Source: Dendrolimus kikuchii (lineage: Eukaryota > Arthropoda > Insecta > Lepidoptera > Lasiocampidae). Taken from it: a DNA stretch of 64,000 nt. Position 1 is the stretch's first letter. Every line of letters begins with the position of its first letter. Shown in pieces: positions 22,950-36,123 of the stretch. The DNA is taken from assembly GCA_019925095.2 (NCBI GenBank), contig CM034407.1, forward strand, positions 8,382,710-8,446,709, read 5' to 3'. Made by a program: the position numbers and the translations under genes. Under the pieces are notes generated by a model. The model worked only from the letters and a program-made list of their open reading frames with translations, searched no databases and was not told where the DNA came from.

Positions 22950-23957
22950 TCTTAAAGATTTATATGTTTATCTCCTTTTAGTGTCGTTTTTTCGTTTCAT
23001 CGAGTTTCAAATCACAACGATTCCAAAGAAGTTTCACTTCAATGATGTAGTTTCGTTTTAGGGGTTATAAAATGGGTAGGCCCAAAATATGCTGACTCGA
23101 TCTCGTGAGGGACGACATGTGTCCGCCCACAGTGGAGAAGAAAGAGTAGGAAAGCGGACTTCGGGCTTCGAAAACGATGCTCCGAACGCACCCGGGATAT
23201 ATCGCTCGGATGATGTATGGTTTTCATCATTCAAGTATTGAACTCCACCGACTCTACCAGTATTATAATGTATTATTTGTGAAACAGTTTATAAAAACTT
23301 ATCATTTCTGTCTTTTCCATCGTTAAAAAACTTTTGTGAAGATCAAATGGACATAAATTTGTTCAATCAGAAAATTATAACAACATCGTCAAATCGCAAG
23401 AAGTTAGAAAAAGATTTATATTCAACTAAGAAAGAGTTAAAAGTTTTCAATACAAATGAAATGGAAATTTTTAACAAGGTTTCAGTTCGAAGAGTCATTG
23501 AGTCACGCCAATTAAATTTGATTTGATTTTTGTTTTCATTTGTTATTAAGTATCTGTGAAATTAATTTTATTGTTTTTGTTAAAACAAATTTAACTTTCG
23601 AAGAAATCTAATGACCCATCTAGTATTGATTGTTTCATTTTCAGGTAATTAGTCGTAGTGGCTAAGACACTCGCTTCTTAATTCACCTACATAGGGCTTA
23701 AATTTTGGCAGGGAACCATAACGTGGGTAGTGTTAAATTAATTAATATATTTAAAAAAATATTTGATGGTGTGTAGTTATTTAATAAATTACCGGAGGCG
23801 CTACAAAAGTGTACAAAACGATTTTTTTCAAAATAAACCCAAATTTTATATATTTAATAAGTTTTTTGAAGTGAAACTTCTTTAGAATCGTTGTGATTTG
23901 AAACTCGATGAAACGAAAAACCGACGCTAAAAAGAGATAAACATATATAATTTTAAA
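22950..23957. mobile_element. ~1-kb element with ~85-bp inverted arms
   Basis: The left arm 22950-23040 is complementary to the right arm 23868-23957 with few mismatches (shared core TCGTTGTGATTTGAAACTCG, then ATGAAACGAAAAA). The interior of 827 bp carries a tRNA-like SINE head at 23648-23745. An apparent minus-strand frame at 23039-23230 matches nothing I know. No target duplication identified. Confidence 0.75.
23648..23745 (+). mobile_element. tRNA-like SINE head
   Basis: GTCGTAGTGGCTAAGACACT is an A-box region; GGCTTAAATTTTGGCAGG is a worn B box. Related to 60838-60985. It sits inside the inverted-repeat element 22950-23957. Confidence 0.55.
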
Positions 23958-24252
23958 ACTTATTTAATTCGAAATAAAACAAATTTCTCTTTATCCGTTA
24001 CTATTCATTTTCAATTTAAATAAAACTTAAAAGATTTCTAATGAATTTTAGCTCATTTGTATATATTTAAGGCAGATATTCTTATATAGGTACGCAGATC
24101 AAAGGAAATTGTGCGTAACAGTGCATTAAATTTTCAACCTTATGCTAGTGATTTAAAGTAGTATATTGTAACTCATTGGCCGATCGGTCAAGAAAATTGA
24201 GATTAACAACTGTCATTACATATATAGAGAAAGTCATGGAGTAAAATATATT

Positions 24253-24515
24253 GGGCCTTACTTATAATCATTTCTTAAATTTAAAGCAACTGATTAGTGA
24301 AAATCTTACCCATAAACTCCTCTTTAGTCGAATATTATGGGTAAAACCTACGTTAATCATTCAAATTTCCTTTATCTGTACTCCTCTTAGGTAAACAACA
24401 AGTAATACACGTTTATAAGTGAGAAAAAAGGTATTCATTGATTAGGGTCTGATTCTAATTCTCCTACTTAAGAGATGCCTAATCGTTTCTTAACAAGATT
24501 ATTATAAGTAAGGCC
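24253..24515. mobile_element. MITE with GGCCTTACTTATAAT ends (~263 bp)
   Basis: GGGCCTTACTTATAATCATT on the left and ATTATTATAAGTAAGGCC on the right are complementary. The interior has no recognisable coding. Confidence 0.65.
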
Positions 24516-24578
24516 GTAAGTACCCTTGTAAGTGAACTAAAAGTTCTTATGGGAAATAAAGTTCTAATAAATAAAATC

Positions 24579-24713
24579 GGCTCACAAAAAGGTGGTGGTG
24601 ATTTAACCAGACCCACACCTATATTTCTAGCGGTTTTTCGCAATTTACTCAAATTTTTTACGTGTAGGCCTGAGTCTGGTCAAACGTAAAGATTACTTTT
24701 TGTGTGCCGGTGT
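24579..24713. mobile_element. MITE, CCGGC-CACAAAAAG family (135 bp)
   Basis: Arms CGGCTCACAAAAAGGTGG...ACCAGAC and GTCTGGTC...ACTTTTTGTGTGCCGG are inverted repeats. Same family as the larger 5718-6148. Confidence 0.75.
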
Positions 24714-25856
24714 AATTAACTTTAAAATTTTATTCTTTCTCCATTCGTGCAAAGATAGTAAATCCTATTACTTACAACAGGGCTCCTGCAACATGTCTAA
24801 AAGGTTTTGAAAACAATACTAAACAGAGAACAATCCTTCAAGTTTCGAAAAAAAATATCAAATAAATTCTTAAATTAATTTTTAAAAAAAGGTCACCATT
24901 TCCAAAAATAAAATATTTTGAAATATATTTTTAATTCACATCATAGGATCGTTATGAAGTACAAACGACCCATTCGCACAAAGCGTGGCCATGTGTGAAA
25001 ACAGTCTGCGCTGGCGGCCTGTAAAAAAAAAACTCAACGCAAAGTACAAACCTGTAAACAGTCCCTTAATTCGAATTACACACATCGATTGACTTGTTTC
25101 CACGATTGTACACTAATGCTCCAATTAAACCCTTTTACCAAATCATATTTGTTTATGGGTATACATGAATTTTCTTCAATACTCATGCACATAGACAATG
25201 TTTCATGGACAATAGCTTTGGTTTTTGTCGTCCAATTGACTTAATGCATTTTATCGAAAGTGCACACGGTATTTAATTTTAAATTGATTTGATCGGATTG
25301 GATAATATCTTACTCAGCAGGAAAGGGTTGAATTAAGACGTTTAATATCGTCGCAGGTGGATTAGTTACCTGGTATTTTTTATTATTACATTTCTTTTTA
25401 TTTAAGCTACAGGACCTTTGTCGTTACAATGTAGTCAAAGATTGGCAAGAAAACAAATTCTCTTTATAGTGTGAAGCATATAACAATAATTTCCTTCTAT
25501 CCAAAAAATAAAGGTCTATATCATAGAGGTTTTGGTCATTAGCAGCATTAGCAGCAATATTGATTTATTGCGGTTTGAGGTCATTGTTATTAATAAAATT
25601 GTTATCATTTAAAAAATTATGAACTTTGAAATAAATATAATTCGATGGTGTAAAGTGGGGGCAACAGTAGCCTAGATCCGATAACTTCTTACGCATTCTA
25701 CTATGACAATGCGAGGTTTAATTTTGAAGTTTGGTTGGAAGTTGGGACACCTTGTTTTTGCAAAAAAGACCTACGAAGCCCCAATATGTAATTTTAATTT
25801 CACACTTGAAACCGGTTTTTTTATATTGTAGTATAGACTTACCTGTGTTATTTTGC

Positions 25857-25990
25857 AAGAGAGAGAGAGAGAGAGAGAGAGAACACTTTATTGTACACTA
25901 TTACAGAAAACACAGAAAAACTTATAACCTAAAAATATTCTAAATGTTCAAAATAGACGGACTTATAGCTAAGAAGCGGTCTCTAAAAAG
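25857..25990 (-). mobile_element. LINE 3'-end family with a (GA)n tail
   Basis: Same family as 10081-10190 (AACACTTTATTGTACACTAT, ACAGAAAAACTTATAACCTA). The tail on the left is (GA)12 at 25858-25881 instead of GATA. Confidence 0.75.
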
Positions 25991-26059
25991 TATAGTCTTA
26001 TTGGTGATAAAAATAAAAATGTTTAAACGTTAGGAAGGTTTATGTTTTAAATAACTATT

Positions 26060-26515
26060 TTTCCCCGTCGCCGTGCCACGGGTCAAACCCTAACTACTGA
26101 AACGTTGAAATGAACAAGTTGGGGATAGGCTAAGTAATAACTTCAACATTACTCCTTGACACCTGACTTCTATGTCTTCCGTGATAACACTAGGTTAGGT
26201 TAGGTAAGGTTTTTTTTTTAATGGCTGCTTTAGCCCGGCCGAACGAGATATGCCCAAGTCTTGCTCCTTTATTTATTTATTACAAAACGACAAGAATTTA
26301 TACAATTATAAACTTTAAAATATTACAGTTTTTACATTCTAGTTTTATGCTAATTTTATACATTTAGGCATATATTAATCATTTGTACTTATATTACCAA
26401 TTTTGGTTCTTAATCTAATTGCAAGTTACCGAAAAATAAAAATCAAATTAAATGGCAGGCTTATAACCGTTACAACTTGGTTTTAATTATGTGTACTTAA
26501 GAAAGTACTAAATAA
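26060..26515. mobile_element. Palindromic MITE family, scattered parts
   Basis: The right end AACCGTTACAACTTGGTTTT, then AATTATGTGTACTTAAGAAA, is the complement of the family start, and AACAAGTTGGGGATAGGCTA resembles 11860. The middle holds unrelated sequence including TTAGG repeats. Confidence 0.45.
26186..26210. repeat. Short (TTAGG) run
   Basis: TAGGTTAGGTTAGG: three units of the insect telomeric pentamer inside intron sequence. Such short runs are common in Lepidoptera. Confidence 0.8.
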
Positions 26516-26985
26516 ATACTTACTTAAAATCGGAATAAATTTCTTGTTAGCGCCTAAACTGTTAGTGGACCTCGCGAGTCCGCGTCCCTCGCGCTGCGGG
26601 AAGCGTCGCGTCGCATTATGAATACAAAATAAATTACATTATAACGTTCCGCGCAGCGTGTACCTATCGTCAAACGGCACCGTAAAAAGTATGAAAGGTG
26701 CCCCTAAATACCGGGTGAGGTGAAGCGCGAAAATTATCTTATATTTGCTCAGACGCCGTAAACGTAGGGCGAGAATACCTTTCAATAAGCTTAGAGAGCG
26801 ATTTTTTTTTATTTTGCAAGACCCATCTTGTAAAGCTCGGAGCGTTGTGTAAAACGGAACACGCAAATAGAGGGGACTCTTGATTTCGATCGATCTCTGT
26901 GATTGCATCATTTTATTGAAATATTTGTTGTGCAGCTTGTAATTAAGTTTTTGCATTATTTAATGCGCTTATTTTCAGAATGGAG

Positions 26986-27048
26986 TTAAATATAATATTT
27001 AGTTACTACTGTGTATAGGACACAGTAGTAACTAAATATTATATTTAA
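26986..27048. repeat. Perfect 29-bp inverted repeat with 5-nt loop
   Basis: Arms 26986-27014 and 27020-27048 (ending in ACTACTGTGT / ACACAGTAGT), loop ATAGG. Would extrude or fold as a long hairpin. Confidence 0.95.
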
Positions 27049-27471
27049 TATTTAGTTTGATATTTAAATTATTTGCAATTTCAAGGATACTTAGGTATTA
27101 TTTTTTGAATAGCTTTGTCCGCAACTTCATTGATGTAGGACTGGATATATGGTATTTTTTATTTGTACTATGCTGGTAGTTTCTGAACCTGGTTAAGGCA
27201 TCGTATGTTAGTTATGGTATTCCATAGATGATAGTAACAAGCAGATACAGTTTATACTCATATCTTCTCAACCTTGTAAAACGTAATATAGACATCAGTT
27301 CTTAGACGGAAATTAGAGTTCAAATTATTGTTATATTGTCCAAAATTATCACAGCAACCCATTGAGTGATTTCGAAGGTTATTCGAGAATCGAGACGGAC
27401 AAACTTTCTAAAAACAGTAGTCGTTTATGATTAGACATAATATCGATAAATAGTAGTTTGTACAATCTATT

Positions 27472-27783
27472 TTATCCGTGCAGGAACGGAAAAAGAATAA
27501 AATTTCCTGCAGCCTGTCATAAGAGGCGACAAAATAACCCACAGCCAGGTGGTAGGGTATTTGCCCGGCTAGATGACTACCACCCCTGATCTAGAGTATG
27601 CCGCCATAACAACCTTGATTTGTGTTCCGGCCGGCATTGGTGACTGGGTTCCAATCTCCCTTAAGAGAGCAGCAGCGCATTTGTAGCACCTTTGGTGTTG
27701 CAAATGTCCATAGGCGATGGTAACCGCTTTCCATCAAGTGGGCCGTCTGCCTGTCTGCTGAACTCCTACAATAAAAAAAACAA
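27472..27783 (+). mobile_element. SINE-A, plus strand, good copy
   Basis: TTATCCGTGCAGGAACGGAA start, CTGCTGAACTCCTACAATAA end, poly(A) tail. One of the least decayed copies. Confidence 0.9.
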
Positions 27784-30700
27784 TTTTGGTCTAACTAACA
27801 TACGCTACGACTTTCTTTATTCTTATTAATTAACTTGTACATCTTTACAATATAGTACTACATGGATCTAAACTACAAGAAATTAAAAAATATATAAAAA
27901 CCTGACAATCTAGTTATTGTCTTTACCTTCTCGAAAGTGCTTTCCGTCACCAGAGGTCGTTTACTTTACTCTCAGTTTAAATTTTCGCAAAAATAAAAAG
28001 CGGTGCATTACGCGTCGTACTATTGTTGGCTGCGAGGGGTCGCGACAAAGGGCTACCTGCTGTTCTTATTGTACACCAAAGTCGGCACTTTGCGACTCAA
28101 TATTTTGGGTGACTCCTGGAGTGTTGCCAGCTTTAAAAAAACTTTAAGTCTACAAATATAAAAATGGCGCTGAAGTCCGTGTTCTAGAACGGATATCAGA
28201 TTTAATTCAAAATTTAAATCTTTAAAATTATTTAAATGATGATGCACAAATTAGCATTTTAAATGTCAGTTCGTGCATCATTTCTCATTATTTAATACGA
28301 GTTTAGTTTTTATATCTATCTATGTTTTAGATTTTCTTCAATTGCTTCTATGTTAATTAATTGTATTTTTCTAACCTATTGTGCATGTTGTAATAATTAC
28401 CAAGTGTTAACGCTGTACAAAGACATCGTGACAAAACATGCACATCGACATTCTTAAGATGTGAATCCTGGCGTAATACTGACACTATAATTGTTAAATT
28501 ACATATTATTAACAAGCTGAACTAACTTAAAAAAAACTAAAAACAAACTAAGATAATAAGGTTAATTTTGTATGTTTTGTGTATAAAATCAACCATTATA
28601 GTGTCATTATTACAACAGTCATCGACTATTCCGACACGAATGTATGCATATGAATGCAGACTTGGGCCCCTGGGATGTACGATTGTTTGCTTATGGTACG
28701 TAGTTATAACAAACACGATTTATTTAATTTTAATGCCTTTAGAATTTATGTTTAAAAGTTATACTCACATTAAAACTGTTAAAAATTACTTAAATGGTAA
28801 TAAAATATTAACGTTTAGTTTCAGAATTTGGTCAAAATTTTATATCTTTTTTTTTTAATTATATTTATTTTCTGTCCTTAAATAAAATTACATTTAAATA
28901 TACTTAGTTTTTATAAGTTATTCTAATATTTATTGTAAATGTAAACTTTCAACAAACTATTACAAAAACGGGTTGGCAACACTGCATTCAAATATTTCGC
29001 AAACTAAGCGTACAAATGTACACCTCTCGATTTTATTAATCTATTGTTTTTATGCACTTTCCATGAGTTTCTATTTGTAATCTCATGGAGTGCGTATTTG
29101 TTTAGTTTTTCACGGTTTTTTTACTAACGCAGAACAATAGGGTTGGCTCTGCTATGATGTTGAGCTTTTCCTTTTTAGGTTTTTGTTGAATAAATTTAAT
29201 TTGATAGAGGGAGTATAAATACATGTTATGCTAAAAGGAGAGATCTATAAATCCATCAGTAGACCTATATATTGTGTATGGCAGTGAAGGGTGGCTTGTG
29301 CTTGAGTGATATAAGCAGGAGCTGCGTATCACGGAGATGAATATGATGCAGTGATGTGTAGAGCCACGCGGATAGTACTGTGTTAGAAACTTCCAGGCTT
29401 TTGGTAGTCTTCATGACCGTGACGAAGTTACAAGATTCAATTCTTGTTAAAATGCCTACGACATACCAAAATTATAAATCAAATTTTATTCTCATTTTTT
29501 GAGCTGTCAAGAGAAATAAGAAAACTTACTTTCAGTAGTAATTTGATATCGTTTGCATTATTTTATTAATTAGAATTCTATTTCTTATAAGGGATTTATT
29601 GATTAAATTGTCTTTTTTGTAAAAATATCGAGCATATTATCTGCCATGGTACCTACTGACCCTTGTCTCAAGTTTCACAAAAGACGAAATGCCTACATGA
29701 AATGGGAATAAATTAAATAATTAAATTAAAAGAATTGAAATCAACAATAACGGAACAAAGTATTAATGGAATCACATTGCACAATATAAAGGCGATCACA
29801 GACCGCCCATAAAACCGCACGATTTCGCTCTAAGAAAATACTTTCCCGCCCATATGCGCGACTAGAACAAAAATATATGATGACAGCGCGAGTCAAAAAC
29901 GCATTTAATTTATAAGATTCCCACGACCCAAGATTTTGAAATTTAATTGTCGATTTACTATTGTTAGCAATCAAAGAAATGGGTCAATATAAGGAGCTCA
30001 TAAATTCTATTGTTTGATTGAGACTTATAGGCATTTTGTCAATACAGTTGTGCGATGTCGCACGACAGGGGGCGTTGTGTTGGGGTCTTATAAAGGTCTC
30101 TATTAACTCGAGAAGGTGCGTGGCCCTTTCTCAACATTATTTTCACTGTTCGTATTCGTTTGAGTGAAATGATATGCAGCGATTTATTAGATGAGTTCTC
30201 ATACGTTTACGTAGGGGCCGTATTTAATTTTTGCTATTAAGATGTATTGTATAATTTCAATCTCTTAATCGGAATCATTGAATAATGTTATGTGTAAATA
30301 ATAAATATTGAACAAATAAATCACTTACTGCCGCACTCAAAGTGAAATAATGATTCATTAACTCTTTTATTTCAGACTTCATTAATTAGTGTCCGATAAC
30401 AATAACCCAAGTAAGAATAAGTTGTATTTTATACAATAATTTTGAATTACACAAATAAGGGGGAAAAACAGTGGGTGATGTTTCAACACGATTAAAAAAC
30501 GGCTGTTACCTAAAGATTAAAAGCTCTTAATTTTTATCAGCTAGTGGTGTTAAAATCTTCATCACTCCAATATCTTCGCGACAATATGCTTTAAATACCG
30601 CGAAGACCGCAAAACGTCGCGTCTTCACTAAATATGTGATCATATCTCTAAAAAAATTGTATGAATTTCGGACAGTTGGACCATAAACTACTAAGCACGC

Positions 30701-31345
30701 CTAGTAAGTATTCATTGTAGCATAATGGAATTGTTTTATTCCTGAAACCTGCGACATTTCCGACCCGAAATCCAACGAGAGATTTTCCACTAGATCTCGC
30801 TTGAGAATAATAAGACTCACCAAAAATATGCGAGGGTCAAAGGAGCTAGCGTAAAATTGATTATTGATTTGTTCTATTATTATTATGGCGTCAAATAGTC
30901 AGACATAGAGGTTTAAATTATTTACTACATTATTTATCTTTTTTATAGAAACAATTGGATATTTGACAGTCAAATCAACAGACATACTTTTTATAATCAT
31001 ACTAAACGTCACAGCCTGCTTGATATTGTACGGGTGTACTGCGTTATGAAGCCGTAATTCTAACGAGTCAAATAGTTCATTATTATTATTATTTAAACAG
31101 TGATTAAAATTATTTCTTTTTTCTTTAGAATATTTTGAAAGTAAGATGATATCAAGGTATTTAAAACCACGCTCTTTTTTGTGTGTATTGTTTTAGAATT
31201 GATTGTAAGGTGTGTCAAATACCCAATTGACAACATTCGTAAGAGAACTAAAGTGCCCGATATAATGCGCAAAATTACAAAACTCAAGTGAAAATAGGTC
31301 TGTCAGTCTATGGCAGGACCTATGGATATTGAAGCAGAAGTGTCA
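27784..31345. other. Intron, nothing recognised except one SINE piece
   Basis: Includes SINE body 28378-28470. A perfect small hairpin GTGCGATGTCGCAC near 30050 and the TATA-like CTTATAAAGG near 30088 are isolated. Other frames are short and unrecognised. Confidence 0.4.
28378..28470 (+). mobile_element. SINE family 1, body fragment
   Basis: ATAATTACCAAGTGTTAACG, AAAGACATCGTGACAAAACA and TGCACATCGACA parallel the middle of 39704-40015. Confidence 0.6.
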
Positions 31346-31405
31346 TGGAGCGGAGACCGCATTTTAGTAAACGTTGTGAAGCATACCCTCCGGCCCGAAG
31401 GCCTA
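31346..31405 (+). mobile_element. Second RTE-like family, C-terminal fragment (part 1)
   Basis: Plus strand, decayed. It matches the stretch that in the 57025-57234 copy reads EWRH..GKRSVGRPPAR. The match stops at about 31405, where T-rich sequence begins. The element's last codons reappear at 31741. Confidence 0.6.
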
Positions 31406-31740
31406 CGTAAGTTCTTTTTTTTTTAATCTCCTTCATCCTCCATCTTGAGACATGATAGAGGGTTTTCTATTTTATTTATTTTTGTTTTCTTTTAACACTA
31501 CTATAATAACGGAAAGGGGATTAGAGTCTTTTTATTTATTTTATTTTCTTTTCTTACTGTTTTTCAAATTCTTATATCTAATACAATGTGTTTTATACCA
31601 AGTCCTTAGTACTATTACATTTACTGTCCATTATATACTATTTTTTATTTTTACTATATTACTTATTGTCTATTATTTTTATTTAACTTTTTTACATTTT
31701 TTACTTTCCTGCGTAAGTTCGTCGGTAAGTAGTTTATGAC
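31406..31740 (+). other. T-rich insert between two RTE pieces
   Basis: Pyrimidine-rich, low-complexity stretch. The open frame at 31452-31739 is only F/L/Y-rich translation of T-runs and is not credible as a gene. Source unknown. Confidence 0.5.
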
Positions 31741-31810
31741 AAAAATGGAAAACCGGGAGCTAACTTCGTGAGGTCTACGTCCAGCAGTGGACTACGATTG
31801 GCTGACTACG
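31741..31810 (+). mobile_element. Second RTE-like family, 3' end (part 2)
   Basis: Carries GAGGTCTACGTCCAGCAGTGG, split as GAGGTCTACG and TCCAGCAGTGG, which is the EAYVQQW-coding end of this lepidopteran family. It probably belongs to the fragment at 31346-31405, with about 335 bp of T-rich sequence inserted or expanded between them. Confidence 0.55.
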
Positions 31811-31884
31811 AAAATAAACAGGTCCGATTCATGGGATGAGAAATTTCGTAAATGAACATTCCTTTCTTTAAACGTTTTTTACTA

Positions 31885-32307
31885 CTAGAGTTTAACCCAC
31901 GGCTGCACCGTGTCAAACCCTAGGCCGCAAGTATTGTTTCAAGAGCAAGAATTGATAAAGATTACGCTGTATTGAATTTTTGTATAAGCGTTATTTGATC
32001 CAGGAAAATACTTAATTTTATATCGCAAATTATCCCTTCTCCCGGGATGAAAAGTTTCTCTTGTCCATTCTCAATATTAAAATTGCATATATATCGAATT
32101 ACAGCCAAGTCGGTTCAATAGTTTTTCCGTAAAAGCATAACAAACAGACAAATATATTTTTATCCTGGAAACTGTCCCATTTTTCGGAATAAAAAGTATC
32201 CTATGTCCATTCTCGGCATCGAAAATATATACATACCGATTTTCAGCCAAATCGGTTTAGTAGTTTTTTACTTTCGCATTTATAATATTAATAGGGTTTA
32301 ATAGGGA
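31885..32307 (-). mobile_element. Non-autonomous Helitron (~423 bp)
   Basis: On the minus strand begins TCCCTATTAAACCC and ends AAACTCTAG before T. Contains two diverged copies of the ACC-GATT-GGCT-A region, each followed by a GGATA-AAA block, typical of lepidopteran elements. Confidence 0.65.
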
Positions 32308-32379
32308 TCGACGTTTTGGATGTCTGGGATCACCACAAGCGTAACGAGCTTAGCTTTGGGATATACATGTGTCAAAGAA

Positions 32380-32603
32380 TTAGTATTTTCTTAAGTTTTC
32401 GCGACTAGTAGATACACATAATTAAAACTAAGTTTTAACGGTTTTAAGCGCGACATTTTATTCGTTTTTTATTTTGACATTTCGGTCACTTTTCAGTAGG
32501 TGTAGTAGTCACGGAAGTGAAAAGTGTTGAAAACAACGAAATAAAAATCAAATAAAATGCCATGCTTAAAACCGTTGAAACTTAGTTTTAATTGCAATAT
32601 GTT
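32380..32603. mobile_element. Palindromic MITE (TTTTCTTAAGTTTT family)
   Basis: Arms 32417-32462 and 32551-32601 pair over ~45 bp (ATTAAAACTAAGTTTTAACG with its complement), around CACTTTTCAGTAG...GTGAAAAGTG. Confidence 0.7.
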
Positions 32604-32896
32604 TGTTTGCCGATATTTTTTTTTAAATGCCTAAAAGTAAATCTCTTAGTAATCGTGACGACAGTGTTCAGAACGAATTACACAGTAATATAATAGGTAT
32701 TTATATGTTTTAGGGGCTGTCGCCTTCTGAGTTACGCGTGAATTGCAAGATATAATAGGGAGAAAAGTATGACGAATCAAATTTTTACGGTCATAAAGTC
32801 AAGATGTATTTGATTGTCATAAATTCAATATCGGTATACATTGGGTAGCTTTGTTCATATAAACAGGCTTGACATGAACTTCATCAGAAGGTATAA

Positions 32897-33027
32897 GGGC
32901 CGATTTTTCAGTCATCAAATAAAAGATATCAGTCGAATAAGTTATAATCTGAAATACAAAATTCAATTGCTTTATTCAAGCATTTCTCATATTTAATTTT
33001 TCCCTCTTGTTGTTAATAAATCGGCTC
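32897..33027. mobile_element. MITE, GGGCCGATTTTTCA family (131 bp)
   Basis: Inverted ends GGGCCGATTT...AATCGGCTC flanked by TAA at 32894-32896 and 33028-33030. A TAA duplication fits PIF/Harbinger-type insertion (inference). Confidence 0.7.
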
Positions 33028-33121
33028 TAAATGATTCCTGTTTAAGATACAACATCAAAATTACAAAGCGATCAGATTCATTGGTAATATAAATGTAACC
33101 TAAAATACTTGATATAGGTAA

Positions 33122-33832
<711 letters not shown>

Positions 33833-34980
33833 TTATTTATACAAAGAATGTGTTCAATAACACGTTTCTTATTACCTTTAAGGAGAAGATATTTTGTTTA
33901 TATGTTCTTTATTAATGTTAAGGATATGGTAGTACAATTTATCTTAGTAATTTTAGAATACTAACTTAGAAGGTTTGGTTCTTTCGAGTCTTCTCACTAT
34001 GTCTGTGTTATCGAGGAACTGGATAACTTCGGCATTCATATGGTGTTGAAGCCGTTGCTGATGCATCTTCTGCTTGATAATTATGTACTGACGAGATAAA
34101 TTTTTAGATCGCGATGAAGATCACGAGGTATGGCAATAATCTTAACATAAACAGTATCAGAATAGTTCAGTTTTTAGCACGAAAGCCATCTGTTGTATGA
34201 TCAATGCTTCTTTTACTTTTGTTTATCTATGCTTTGGTGTACAATTAAAAAGCTATCTGTCTACTATTTTTGTTCTACTGAACGAAGTGTTTAAAATATA
34301 CTTAAATGAACCAAAATGTGGACCAACAATGAAAATATGAGAACACAGCAAGGGTCAATATAGTTAAATAGGCTGTTACCATCATCTTTGGGTGCCCAGC
34401 CAAATGGCAAAAGTCAATTGTGTTTACTTTGTGAACCGCTCTCAATAATGACGATTTTAATAATACGTCTGTTATTATTATTAATAATAAAATACAATAA
34501 TAGTCATGTATTATTAACGGCACGGGGATGAACGCTCGAATGAATCAGAATGACAACTTTTCAACGGTACTTTTTTTATTTAAAACATATTTTTCACGTA
34601 CTAAATGTGAGAATAAATATTAAATTGGGGATGCTGGTTTTAGTTTATATTAAAATATATATATACAATAAAATATATATATATTCATGAATTTCTAATT
34701 TTTATATTACAAAATGAAAATCATCAGTCTTAATTTGTTCCTGAAAGACGAGAAATTTTAAAAATAAGGTCACAAATAAAATCAGTTATCGATTACCATA
34801 ATAGATTATTTGAATGAATTTCAACAATTAATAACATGAAAACACTTACACAAGACGATTAATTCATTCAAAATAATTAAACCCACTATAATTATAAAAA
34901 AATATCAACATAATAATTAAGCAAAGATTGCTTAAAGATTAAGCATTGCTATACAACGTGGGAACGCCGCCAGCCTTTTG

Positions 34981-35020
34981 GGAACGTTCCCGGTAAGTGA
35001 CAGTGGTTTGGGACCAATAA
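34981..35020. repeat. Dispersed repeat fragment
   Basis: CGTTCCCGGTAAGTGACAGT and GGTTTGGGACCAATA match 19958-19992. Confidence 0.6.
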
Positions 35021-35120
35021 CTTATTTTTAGATATATTATACCTATATACTATTTTCATTAATTTCCATTACTACTGGTTAAAATTTGATAAACACTCGA
35101 TTTTTTACCAATGGCAAAAT

Positions 35121-35155
35121 AAAAATTAAGTACCTTACTAAGGTACTTAATTTTT
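35121..35155. repeat. 17-bp inverted repeat with 1-nt centre
   Basis: AAAAATTAAGTACCTTA, C, then the exact complement. Confidence 0.95.
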
Positions 35156-35325
35156 AAGATTAATAGAATAGATAGTAAGATTAATAGAAATCCCGGCATA
35201 TATAGCGACATAGGTCATACTCCTCTAAGCTTTTAACCTTTTTTTATTTAAATATAGTAATAAGTCAAAACGAGTAAAAGGGATTTATATTTCATTTTTG
35301 AATTAGTCTAAAAATTTAGCTCTCC

Positions 35326-35382
35326 TAAAAGTGGGGAGGTCCGATCCCAGTGGTAAAATGTTTATGAGCTGATTATACCTTG
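35326..35382 (+). mobile_element. SINE family 1, 3' end, decayed
   Basis: AAAAGTGGGGAGGTCCGATC, then CCAGTGGTAAAATGTTTATG and AGCTGATTAT, a worn copy of the 3' end. Confidence 0.6.
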
Positions 35383-35779
35383 TTTTGTTATTACAAATTA
35401 ATTTTTTGGAAAAAAATATATTGAATTGTGTCTTTATAATTATGATTTATATATATTGTTTACGCTAACATCCAACTTCAGATGTAGCTTAAATTGTTTG
35501 AGACAACATAATTAAATAGTGTAATTTATTGCTAAAAAATCTGTTTGTAATGTACGAAAATGACCTTCTAAGGAAAAACAATGTATAGATATTTACATGT
35601 ACCAATGATATAATAAGTAAGTATATATTAAAATCTTGTGTCACGATGTTTGTTCATGCTAATTTCCGAAGCACTATATCTATTTTATTGCAATTTTATG
35701 AATGTGTATTGCTTGCTTCAACTTGAGAGATGCAATTTTTAACCCGATAAGTAAGCCTGCTGACAGAACGTTTGGCGGT

Positions 35780-36123
35780 TCAGCTAGTGTCTGATAATTG
35801 AAGCTTTTTAAAAAAACACCTAGAATAGACAATATAAACGTTGGAAAAGATGATGCTATTTTTTTATGTCTTGTCCTGTTTTTTGTCGAATTCACATAAA
35901 AACTACTCGGCCGATTTCGATGCGGTTTTCGCTGATAGACAGCAAATTCATCTTAAAATCTGTGCTACTTTTTATCTCTGGAATCCCACCGGAAATTTTC
36001 CTGCGTGCTTAAAAGTAGTTTATTCCGACATAGTTTTCACTAAAACGATAGCTAACATTCTTTTATAATGCTGCGTACTTTGTGTTCCGGAAATCCCGCG
36101 GGAATTTTGCGGACATATTCTAA
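35780..36123 (+). mobile_element. Helitron-like element, family with CCCGCGGGAATTTT blocks
   Basis: Shares TTGAAGCT.TTTAAA, the CC-GATTTCGATGCGGTTTTC block and GGAAATCCCGCGGGAATTTT with 62484-62906, and ends CTAA before T. The 5' edge is diverged and approximate. Confidence 0.65.

Larger units (their letters stand above)
33833..35779. other. AT-rich intron
   Basis: Only the repeat piece at 34981, the palindrome at 35121 and the SINE end at 35326 were recognised. Confidence 0.45.

Noticed and set aside
26186..26210. Telomeric TTAGG repeats, perhaps a chromosome end
   Set aside because: Only three units, inside ordinary intron sequence.
26639..26956. 105-codon minus-strand frame
   Set aside because: No recognisable domain, no splice context, and it starts in AT-rich sequence; kept as unexplained only.
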